Positions 56,288 through 64,000 of a DNA stretch of 64,000 nt are shown in pieces. The stretch spans positions 340,525 through 404,524 of the forward strand of contig CBDBGT010000010.1 of the NCBI GenBank assembly GCA_965205365.1, in the 5' to 3' direction. Source of the DNA: JALZUR01 sp965205365 (GTDB lineage: Bacteria; Bdellovibrionota; Bdellovibrionia; Bdellovibrionales; UBA1609). Below the pieces are notes generated by a model. It had not been told where the DNA came from. It did not search any database and saw only the letters and a program-made list of their open reading frames with translations. Position 1 is the first letter of the stretch. Each line of letters starts with the position of its first letter. Position numbers and translations under genes: made by a program.

Positions 56288-57220
56288 CTAGTGATCTAAA
56301 CTCAAACCTATCTGCTCACTCTCATATACTGGGGGAGAAGGTGTGACAGTAGAGTTTGTTAATTTATTTTTTATATCCTCAACTTTTTTATGGTGAAGAT
56401 CTTTAACCTTACTCCAATTAAGCCTTCTTAGCGCTTTTTTAAACCACTTTTTTTGACCAAATTCAGCCCTTAAAAGAACTATTAATTGATGCGACCTTAA
56501 GAAATAATCATTTAAAAGCTTTACGTCTTCAATAATTTTTTGAGTATCAGTATTAACCGATTTTAAACTTTGAGCTTTATATTTAAGGTCTAAAATTTCA
56601 CTTTCTTGTCTTCGAATAATCTTAACCGCTTCTTTATAAATTTCAGGTTTAAAGTTTATAGGTTCTTTTTTTTCTTGGAAAAATGAATCTTGTTTTTTTG
56701 ACCAATCAATAAAAACAGATGTTCCAACCCAATTTACTAAAGACAAGTCCTCCCCTATATACTCTGAAACAACCTCTAAAGCTCCTGCTAAATAATCTGC
56801 AACTAAAGGCATCTCATCTTTAGATAAAGAAATATTAAAATTTGAAAACCCTTTACAGCGTTTAGTCCAAGAAAAATCCAAATTCGGCCTTATAAAATAT
56901 GATAAAAACTTTTCAGGGTACTCATAGATTTCAGAAGATGACTGTAAAAGCCTTAAAACCTGATCTAACAACCCCCAGCCTCTAATATCTAAAGCTTTTA
57001 GAGCAACTTGTTTAGGACAAAAATCAGGAAAATCTCTACTCACTAAATCTAAAAACAACTCCACTCTACCTGCCTTAATCCACATTTCAGAATCAAGAGC
57101 TTTATCAGCTAACAAACTTGCCCGCTCAAGATAGTCAGTAGCAACAACCCCTTTAGCCTCAAGGTGTATACATACTGACTTAGTTATCTTTGCACTTAGC
57201 TCTAGAACAGTTGATTCCAC
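56288..57220 (-). CDS. Coiled-coil cytoplasmic protein, unknown function
   Basis: 310 aa from GTG 57220; the neighbouring ATG is out of frame. No signal peptide or membrane segment. The N-terminal 190 residues look globular and mostly helical, with a DYLAGALEVVSEYIGEDLSLVNWVGTS-like patch (split here for clarity) near 135-165. A coiled coil spans about 200-245 (RRQESEILDLKYKAQSLK), and the C-terminus is basic then Pro/Ser-rich. It lies between cpaF and eno, 18 bases before eno. I do not recognise a family. Confidence 0.6.
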   Translation of the reverse strand: MESTVLELSAKITKSVCIHLEAKGVVATDYLERASLLADKALDSEMWIKAGRVELFLDLVSRDFPDFCPKQVALKALDIRGWGLLDQVLRLLQSSSEIYEYPEKFLSYFIRPNLDFSWTKRCKGFSNFNISLSKDEMPLVADYLAGALEVVSEYIGEDLSLVNWVGTSVFIDWSKKQDSFFQEKKEPINFKPEIYKEAVKIIRRQESEILDLKYKAQSLKSVNTDTQKIIEDVKLLNDYFLRSHQLIVLLRAEFGQKKWFKKALRRLNWSKVKDLHHKKVEDIKNKLTNSTVTPSPPVYESEQIGLSLDH

Positions 57221-57278
57221 ACAGATTTGTTATCCATGTTTTTTAAAAGAGTCATCTTTAATAATATTAAGATTAATT

Positions 57279-58400
57279 TTAAGCTGCCTTTTTATTAAAC
57301 AAAGACCTTGAAAATGGTATAGCATTGTCTTCAATTTCACCCATAAAAGTTGGAATGTTTACAGGCTCTAACCTACCTTTAAGCTTTCCATCAGGCTGTT
57401 TAATCAACCTACTCATTCTAAAAACATCCATATACTCATAGTTTCCCTTATCATCCATTCCTAAAACCTCAGTAATGCCAGCAATTCTTCTACTGCCATC
57501 TGAAAACCTTGAGACTTGAACAATAAGATCTACTGCTGCAGAAATCTGCTGCAACAATGCTTTTTCAGAAACTTTAGCATCGCCACTCTGCGCTAGAGCC
57601 TGAAGACGAGTTAAAGATTCAGATGCTGCATTAGCATGCACAGTTCCCATACAACCCTTATGCCCTGTACTCATGGCTTGAATAAGTTCTAAAGCTTCTG
57701 GTCCACGAACCTCTCCCACAATAATTCTATCAGGACGTAAACGAAGACTAGAAACCAAAAGGTCTCTAATACTTACCTCCGTATCACCACGCTCATTAGC
57801 CATTCTAGTTTCAAAAAACACAACATGTTCATACTCCACTTTTAGTTCTGTGGAATCTTCAATAACAATAACCCTCTCACCTGAAGGAATTCGAGAAGTT
57901 AAAAGACCTAATAAAGTTGTTTTACCCGAGCCAGTCCCTCCACTTACTAAAATATTCTTACCTAACCGCATGGCTGCATCTAAAAACTGCGCACCTTCAA
58001 CAGTGATGGCACCTAATTGCACATATTTTTTAAAAGTCATTTCTGATTTAAAAAACTTTCTAATGGCAACTGTTGTTCCTTTACGTGACATTGGTGGAAG
58101 CACTGCATGTATTCTTGAACCATCTGGAAGCCTGGCATCAAGCCTTGGCTCAACATCAGTGATTCTCCTGCCAACTGATTGGGCAATGGCGTTTATGGCG
58201 GCACGAAGGGCGTCTTCATCTGGAAATTTCTCACCTGAAAGTACCATTTTACCATCTCTTTCAACAAACACTTCATTTGGCCCATTAATTAAAATTTCAG
58301 AAACCGTAACATCTTCTAAAAGATGATAAATTGGTGCTAAATTATTCTTAATAGCAGACTGAAAAACCCCTATTTCTTCATTTTTTTCTTCATTATTCAC
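57279..58400 (-). CDS. cpaF: CpaF/TadA-type secretion ATPase
   Basis: The 373-aa type II/IV secretion ATPase is of the Flp/Tad pilus class. N-terminal part: VTVSEILINGPNEVFVERDGK. Walker A GGTGSGKTTLLG (about 155-166), Asp box VIEDSTELKVEYEHVVFFETR, Walker B RLRPDRIIVGEVRG, His box MSTGHKGCMGTVHANAA. The start is GTG 58400 with no clear ribosome-binding site. No other tad or cpa genes are in the window, so its pilus or secretion partners must be elsewhere; a link to the pseudopilins at 27.8-37.3 kb is speculative. Confidence 0.9.
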   Translation of the reverse strand: MNNEEKNEEIGVFQSAIKNNLAPIYHLLEDVTVSEILINGPNEVFVERDGKMVLSGEKFPDEDALRAAINAIAQSVGRRITDVEPRLDARLPDGSRIHAVLPPMSRKGTTVAIRKFFKSEMTFKKYVQLGAITVEGAQFLDAAMRLGKNILVSGGTGSGKTTLLGLLTSRIPSGERVIVIEDSTELKVEYEHVVFFETRMANERGDTEVSIRDLLVSSLRLRPDRIIVGEVRGPEALELIQAMSTGHKGCMGTVHANAASESLTRLQALAQSGDAKVSEKALLQQISAAVDLIVQVSRFSDGSRRIAGITEVLGMDDKGNYEYMDVFRMSRLIKQPDGKLKGRLEPVNIPTFMGEIEDNAIPFSRSLFNKKAA

Positions 58401-58860
58401 AATAAGGTTATCGACTTATTATGATTTTATATTAAATTCCAATAAACCTAGACCTTTGCCCATATTCTTTTATAATGCCCTACCTTTTGATTATCATAAT
58501 GAAATAAAAAATCTAAGGACCTCAGTATAGTTTTATTATTTAGCTTAAAAGGTAATAATGCTTATTGTAATAAGCAAAAACTTAAATTTTTTATTACAAC
58601 AGTAAACTCATATTAAAAATCTTTTAAAGTTAAGTGAGTTTAGACAGTTTTCATTAAAGTGTTACTAAAAAGTTGTATTAGTAGAGCAGTGGCGGATACT
58701 TTAGTTAAGCAAGGTTTTTTTTAAATGGCCTTTAAGTTTAAGTTTTATAATTGTATTATTATAAGACACTTTTTTAAAAACAAAATTATTAATTATTAAT
58801 AATCTAAATATTAATTAAACAAAATACTAAATTTGTTTAATTTTTTACCGATAAGGCTCC
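58401..58860. other. Divergent promoter region
   Basis: 460 bp, very AT-rich, between cpaF and the secreted Cys-rich gene. It must contain promoters for both, but no unambiguous -35/-10 pair stands out among the many A/T runs. No gene or repeat was recognised. Confidence 0.4.
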
Positions 58861-58994
58861 ATGATAAAAAATTTTATTGGGCTTTTGCTCTTGATTTATT
58901 TAACGTCTTTTCAGACTGGATTTGCAGCGCCTCCTCCAAATACAGATAAAGAAATTTCTCATAATTTACAAAGCACTAGAGGAGAAAGCTTAGA

Positions 58995-60051
58995 ACCTGA
59001 GTTCGGCGATCTAAGCTACTATCAGAGCGGTGTTTATCAATTTTTGTTCTTCTGCGCTCCAGTTGATTCTTGGTTTTTTTTCTTGAAATGTATACGCTAC
59101 AAGCCCTGCAATTATATTAACCATGGCGTTTGTAGGACTACGGTGTCTAGAGTGCTCTACTTGAGAAATATTTTTAAGCTGATCATTTATGGTCTCAATA
59201 ACTGAGCGCTTTCGTAAAAGAATTTTATCCTCCATTTCCATCAACCTATTCTTCATGCCTTTTCTGACGGAAGTGATCAGTTTGACCCCATTTTCAAAAA
59301 GCTCATTAAATAACTTTTTTGAAATATAACCTTTATCAGCAAACAGCTTTCCCCATAAACCCTCTGCCAACTTAGGAACAGGTTTTCTGTCATCAACATT
59401 GCCAGCTGTAATCTGTGCAGATAACAAATGGCCAAACTCATTGGTGACAATGTGAAGTTTAAATCCAAAAAACCAACCCATTGTAGACTTTCCAACTGCA
59501 GCTATGTCTTTGAAAACTTTATTCCTTTTAATGCGTTTATTTCTACATACTCTCAGAGGTGTAGAGTCGATAAAATTGATTCCTGTTGACTTTACAAACC
59601 GTGATTTTAAAAAAGAACAAAGAGGTATGAGTGCTGAGGGGATAAGCTCTACAAATCTTGTGTAGCTTACCAAATAAGGGAAGTCCCCTTTGTGATAAGC
59701 TCTCAAGTGTAGATAGAATTGCTTGAAGGTTCTAAATCCACATGGGTGAAATAGAATTAAAATTGATATAACTTCACTTATTGCTAGATTTGAGGGCGTA
59801 CCTCTAAAAGGCTTTCGATTTTCTAAGGCTTGTTTTTTATAAACATTTTCATAATGCATACAAAAATCATCGACAGCGCAAAAAACAGTGGTAAGCTTAT
59901 CTTGAGTCATAAAATTCCTTTTTAAAATTGCCGTCATTGGCGTTTTTGTTTGAACTAAGGATTTTATGGCTTTTTTTGTTTTCTGGGATTGCAAAGGGCG
60001 TCAAAAACTTTAAACACTTATTTTATAAAGAATGTAACGCCGAACTCAGGT
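58995..60051 (-). mobile_element. IS982-family element, second type (1,057 bp)
   Basis: The ends are inverted repeats ACCTGAGTTCGGCG. The 5-bp duplication TTAGA flanks it (58990-58994 and 60052-60056). The ends resemble those of the other IS982 copies (ACCCGAGTTCG), but the transposase is clearly different, so this is a separate member of the family. Confidence 0.93.
59011..59910 (-). CDS. IS982-family transposase (second type)
   Basis: 299 aa from ATG 59910, with AAAGGA five bases before; the frame is open to TTG 59994 but that part is unlikely to be used. Motifs: FIDSTPLRVCRNKRIKR, KSTMGWFFGFKLHIVTN, FADKGYISKKLF, VIETINDQLK and HSRHRSPTNAMVNI. It shares the family pattern with the 295-aa transposases but differs at many positions. 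Confidence 0.93.
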   Translation of the reverse strand: MTQDKLTTVFCAVDDFCMHYENVYKKQALENRKPFRGTPSNLAISEVISILILFHPCGFRTFKQFYLHLRAYHKGDFPYLVSYTRFVELIPSALIPLCSFLKSRFVKSTGINFIDSTPLRVCRNKRIKRNKVFKDIAAVGKSTMGWFFGFKLHIVTNEFGHLLSAQITAGNVDDRKPVPKLAEGLWGKLFADKGYISKKLFNELFENGVKLITSVRKGMKNRLMEMEDKILLRKRSVIETINDQLKNISQVEHSRHRSPTNAMVNIIAGLVAYTFQEKKPRINWSAEEQKLINTALIVA

Positions 60052-62172
60052 TTAGAGGTTCCTGGTTTAACTTATGATGAAAAACGTCAACGCTCCATAG
60101 GACAAACAAGTTTTAGTAGTTTTGAAAATAGTGGTACAGATTATTTAGGGTTTAGCCCAGGAGACAAAAGAGCTTGTGATGTACATGGAGGTGAACTGAC
60201 TCAAGCACCAGGACCTCCAGGACGGTGGTATTGTAAAATGCCACTACGCCAATGCCCTGCTGGTACTACTAATGGTTTAAACGGGGTGATGTTTTGTTTC
60301 TGTGAAAACGATAGTAATAAACCTGTTCCTTTTCATGCTTCACCCATTGATATAAATAATATTTGTGTAGCGCCTGGGGAAAAGAAAGCCTGTAAAGAAC
60401 GTGGAGGCGAAGTGACTCAAGCACTAAGACCTCCAGGGCAGTGGCATTGTAAAATGCCACAATGTCCTCATGGTACTATTGGTAGTCTTTCTTCAGAAGG
60501 TGGAAGAATGTCTTGTGCTTGTAAAAGTGATCACACAAAAAAAGTTCCTTTAAATACTTTACCTGATGAAGTAAATAATATTTGTAGTAGGCAAAATCAA
60601 GAAAACTGTGAGCGTTTAGATGATGAAGGCGATGCTGAGTGGTGTACTGAAGAAAATGCTTTTGCTAACGAATCTTCGTGTCCTTATTTAACATGTTTTT
60701 TAAAATATGTAATTTATCAAAATACTCAAAAAGCTTTATTTAAAGCTAATCAGTTAGCAGAAGAGAATTTAAAAACTCGTTTAAATCAAGCAAAATACAA
60801 TGCAATTATAAGTTGTAATGAGGCCTACAAGACTTATAAACTTGAATGTTCAAGAACCCCTTCTCCTCCTCAATCTAATGGCAATAGAGTAAGTGGAAGA
60901 GCAAGTGAGTTATGTAGGCGAGCAAAACAAGAGGCTGAACGAAATCTAGAAATTGATACAGCCCTTGTAAATAAGTGTTTAGGGTCTTATGTAAACTTTT
61001 TTGGAAGTTGTTCTTTAGATGTTACTGAAACTGGTGTTGGTTCTGCTACGTTTGGGTCTGGAGCGACAGAGGTTTTTAAAGAGACTTCAGTAAAGTATAC
61101 TCAAAAAATTGATAAAAACTATCATAAGACTAATGAAGTGGAAGCTATAAATAATCGTGTAATAAGGCGTTCTCAGTTGTTAGAAACTGAGCTTGGCAGA
61201 ATACAAAATGAGGCAGCTAAATGTATAGTTGCCTTTGGCGAGGGGCCTAAAAAAGAAGATTCACATACATTGTCAAGTGGTGAAGAGGTTTTAAAAGAGC
61301 TTGCAAAAGAGGTTGTAGAAAGAGGAGGAGAAAAAGGTTTAAGTGGTGAGTTAGGCGAAGGCCGTGGAGTAGAAACAGACTATAACAATAGCTATGCTGG
61401 AGGAGAGTCTGTAAGAAGCTTGAGTGGAACAAATAATTTAAATAGTGAGTTTAAAGAGAGTAGTTCTGGCTATAAGAAATCAAATCAACCCACTGTTTCA
61501 AAAATCTTTGATTCTAGACTCCCTGCTTCTCAAAACTATGGTAGGAAGAAAGTTTTAAAAGAGATTCCTGCTTTAAAGGCCATACAAGCTCTTATTTTTA
61601 AAGAATTAAGGGATAGTGATAAAAAGATGAGCAAGCTAGAAAAAGAACGTTATCGTATAGATTTTGATGCACGAAAGTTTTTTAATGGATATAAAAACCT
61701 AAAGCCTTATTTTTCTAATCCTAAGATATTTATAGATAAAAAGGACCGTGCTATATATGGTAGAAAGCGCCTTACTGAAAGATTAAATAAAGCTCAAGAT
61801 AAATTAGGAAAAGACATTCCACTTATTTTTATAGATGGTAAATTCGTACCCATAGATTTAGCTGAGCAAACAGAAAGAAGAAGGTTAGCAAGAAATTTAG
61901 CAGTAGAGGCAAGGAAAAGAGGTAAAACATTGATGGTTCTTCCAAGTGGAAAAATTATCACTGATATAAATCCAGATATGACAGCAGATATTTTTAAGCA
62001 AATAAATTATGGGTATCGAACATATATGCCGGAGAAAGCATCTTCCTATGATTTTGATAAAATAAAGACTCAGTATGGCTGGTAAAATAATTTAATATTT
62101 TACTGTTGCTTAAGTCTAGGTGAATATTAGAAACTTTTGTAAAGCTTTTAAAAAAAGACTACATTTACACAG

Positions 62173-63816
62173 ATGCTCACAACATTATTTAATTTTATAT
62201 CGTTAATATTTTTATTTACTACGTCTGTAGCAGGTGCTGAATCTTGCTCAGTGTCTTTTGATAAAATAAACAGCAGTGGACTGTGTAATATGGCTAAAGT
62301 AAAAGAGCTACAAGAAAGTAGCTTAAAGTCTTCTTCATGTGATAAAAGACAGCTTACTAAAGCTTTAAGTTTTTTTACAAGTTGTGAGAAAATGGCAGAA
62401 AAGACATTTTCTCTTTGTAAAGAAGAAAATGTTTTAGATATTACACAAAAGCTTATATCTTATATAAGCTTTATAAAAGAAGCGAATGATCATTTACAAA
62501 GTAAAAAATCTACTCATTGTTCTAAGGATGAGGCTTTAGTTAATAAATTAAATCCTAAGGGTTCATTAAAAGTAGCGGCTTTAGACAGTAAAGGTGCTAA
62601 AGAGTCTTTACTTAAAAAAAAGAGTATAAAAAAAGAAGAAAGCACTTTACGTATTAATAACAAAGATTTTAAACAAGCTCACTCTCAAGATAAAATAAAA
62701 AATAAAAATACTTTAAAAAAAATAAAAAGTAAAAATATAGCTAGAAATTTAACATCTTTAATAGAAGATAAAGCTCTTTTAAAAGAGGCTTTGTTAGATG
62801 AAAACATCTCAGGCTCTCTATTTTATGGAATGACATATTTTCAAAAGAATTTGTGTAGAAGTGCTCTTGAGTCTGGTAATGAAGATGGAATTGAAATGGC
62901 GTGTTTTAGATCAATAAATGCTGCATGGTTTATGGATAGAGACAATTCCATGTCTAATGCAACTGACAATGCAGCTAAAGCACTTTATATATTGTCCAGT
63001 ACACAAGGGCGTATAGTAACTACTCAAATTTGTCCTGGGGTTTTTGTAACTGTAGCACATGGAGCAATTACTGAGGATGTTTTATCTTATACAGGAGAAG
63101 CTTTAAAAAAGTTTTTAGCAAGTAAGAAGGGAAATAGAATTAGAATTTACCCTTTTCCTATGATTAAAAGAAAATACTTAAACGGAGAGTCTATAAACTT
63201 TGAATATTTTGGAAAAAGATTAAGTGAACACAGTGCTTGGAATGAGCACCCTGCTGACTATTTAATAATAAAAGTAAAACCATCAGAAGCAAAAAAGTAT
63301 GCAAATTCTAAAGGGTTTAATTACAATTCTAAACACTATGTTACTCCAGTGTCAGCCTCTCTTAAAGAAATTCAACAAGCTTCTAATAGTGGAGGAATTG
63401 ATATTTACCTTTATAGAGGAAAAACACGTTTTTGGTGGGATGAAAAAGCTAAAACTCCTGTAATCAATGAGGAGGGTGAGTTTGATGAGCGTTTTAAGAG
63501 TGGAGATTTAGCTAAAATTTTTAATGTCCCTCAAAAAGTCAATGTACCATGTGAAATTGGAGGGGGTTACGATTATTCTGTAACAAATTCATGTCCATCA
63601 GAAAATGGAGTATCCTCAAGCCCTTATATTTTTAAAAAAAATAATAAATTTTATTTAGTCGGTATTCATAACAGCGGAAGTGGTGAACGTAAGAAAGTTT
63701 TTTCTAATAACCATCGAGGAGATACTAACTTCTTACGGTCTGCTGCTTTCTGTGAAGACTATAAAAAAGCTTGTGGCAAACCCTGTGTAACTTTAACAAG
63801 CTTACTTTCCATATAA
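62173..63816 (+). CDS. Secreted trypsin-like serine protease
   Basis: The 547-aa protein has a signal peptide ending VAGAES. A Cys-rich N-terminal part and a Lys/Ser-rich linker (about 130-190) precede the protease domain. Catalytic residues in chymotrypsin order: His in GVFVTVAHGAI (about residue 296), Asp in HPADYLIIKV (about 358), Ser in ENGVSSSPYIF with the following VGIHNSGSG. The usual G-x-S-G-G is thus changed to G-V-S-S-S-P, a form seen in distant trypsin-like proteases. It lies 87 bp after the Cys-rich gene and may use it as substrate or partner. Confidence 0.75.
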   Translation: MLTTLFNFISLIFLFTTSVAGAESCSVSFDKINSSGLCNMAKVKELQESSLKSSSCDKRQLTKALSFFTSCEKMAEKTFSLCKEENVLDITQKLISYISFIKEANDHLQSKKSTHCSKDEALVNKLNPKGSLKVAALDSKGAKESLLKKKSIKKEESTLRINNKDFKQAHSQDKIKNKNTLKKIKSKNIARNLTSLIEDKALLKEALLDENISGSLFYGMTYFQKNLCRSALESGNEDGIEMACFRSINAAWFMDRDNSMSNATDNAAKALYILSSTQGRIVTTQICPGVFVTVAHGAITEDVLSYTGEALKKFLASKKGNRIRIYPFPMIKRKYLNGESINFEYFGKRLSEHSAWNEHPADYLIIKVKPSEAKKYANSKGFNYNSKHYVTPVSASLKEIQQASNSGGIDIYLYRGKTRFWWDEKAKTPVINEEGEFDERFKSGDLAKIFNVPQKVNVPCEIGGGYDYSVTNSCPSENGVSSSPYIFKKNNKFYLVGIHNSGSGERKKVFSNNHRGDTNFLRSAAFCEDYKKACGKPCVTLTSLLSI

Positions 63817-63961
63817 AAAAAGGGAAAATACATCAAGATTAACACTCTTATCAGCAAAGCCTTCCTACTGTTTGAACACATAGGAAAAGTATGTAAAAAT
63901 ATCTACTATAAACACAATTTCAGGTACTTATAGTATTTTAACTGATAAAAAGGTGGTTTTT

Positions 63962-64000
63962 TTGGAAAAAAAAGCAAGAAATTTCCCAGCAAGACCAAAG
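63962..64000 (+). CDS. Possible gene start at the window edge
   Basis: TTG 63962 is preceded by GGTGG at a suitable distance and opens a frame (MEKKARNFPARPK) that runs off the window. Too short to identify. Confidence 0.25.
   Translation, partial: MEKKARNFPARPK

Larger units (their letters stand above)
58861..62085 (+). pseudogene. Secreted Cys-rich protein interrupted by an IS982-type element
   Basis: The gene is split at 58995-60051. Joining 58861-58994 to 60057-62085 (dropping the IS and one TTAGA) gives 2,163 bases, an exact 720-aa frame reading RGESLEVPGLTYDEKRQRS across the junction. It has a signal peptide (LLLIYLTSFQTGFAA). Two Cys-rich repeats of about 75 aa follow (AC...HGGELTQAPGPPG.WYCKMP...CPAGT...CFCENDS and a second copy). 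Then come helical regions with scattered cysteines, a Gly/Ser/Glu-rich linker, and a basic C-terminal domain (PLIFIDGKFVPIDL, LMVLPSGKIITDINPDM). The downstream part is open from within the IS (59989), so a leaderless fragment could be made. Family unknown. Confidence 0.8.

Noticed and set aside
1..64000. tRNA, rRNA, riboswitch or toxin-antitoxin loci
   Set aside because: None was recognised by eye. Small tRNA genes would need a covariance search to exclude firmly.

Overview
The window is AT-rich DNA from a Gram-negative bacterium. It has many lipobox lipoproteins, a YejM/PbgA-like outer-membrane regulator, pseudopilins, and a cell-wall gene block in the order mraZ-rsmH-ftsL-ftsI, in which FtsI carries a C-terminal PASTA domain. 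The mix of secreted Ig-like, FG-GAP, sulfatase and protease genes with pseudopilins and a CpaF-type ATPase would fit the Bdellovibrionota/Oligoflexia, but this is inference only: no rRNA or other phylogenetic marker was analysed.

Positions 1-38,800 are accessory and scarred. There are four full or partial copies of one 1,020-bp IS982-family element, plus a 215-bp deletion derivative. Single ISL3, IS1595 and IS1380 elements are also present, with remnants of IS3, IS5 and IS256 (and possibly IS630) elements. Between them lie a broken DUF1566 lipoprotein, two paralogous lipoproteins with intragenic poly-G tracts (19 G in frame, 21 G out of frame), a POT peptide transporter, purT, a CsgG/FlgT-like lipoprotein, and two large metzincin/Ig-like paralogues. 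One paralogue has lost every zinc ligand; the other has a perfect zinc site but is split by IS982. Next come yejM, a sulfatase-YHYH fusion and a clostripain-like protein. A pseudopilin operon follows, tandemly triplicated and rearranged; copies 2 and 3 carry poly-G tracts of 23 and 25.

Positions 38,900-58,400 are mostly ordinary core genome: clpB, a lipoprotein, a lysine-repeat DNA-binding-like protein, mraZ-rsmH-ftsL-ftsI, a zinc-ribbon membrane protein, tdk-hpt (nucleoside salvage), dacB, a peptide-binding lipoprotein, a left-handed beta-helix protein, a Big2/FG-GAP lipoprotein, eno, an unknown coiled-coil protein and a CpaF/TadA ATPase.

Positions 58,861-63,816 hold a two-gene secreted locus: a Cys-rich protein, interrupted by a second type of IS982-family element, followed by a trypsin-like protease.

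The most notable biology is (1) four long intragenic poly-G tracts in two pairs of paralogues, which look like phase-variable (contingency) loci; (2) complementary inactivation of the two metzincin paralogues; (3) IS insertions whose precise removal restores 720- and 1,099-codon reading frames; and (4) two defective IS982 copies sharing the same lesions, implying mobilisation in trans.
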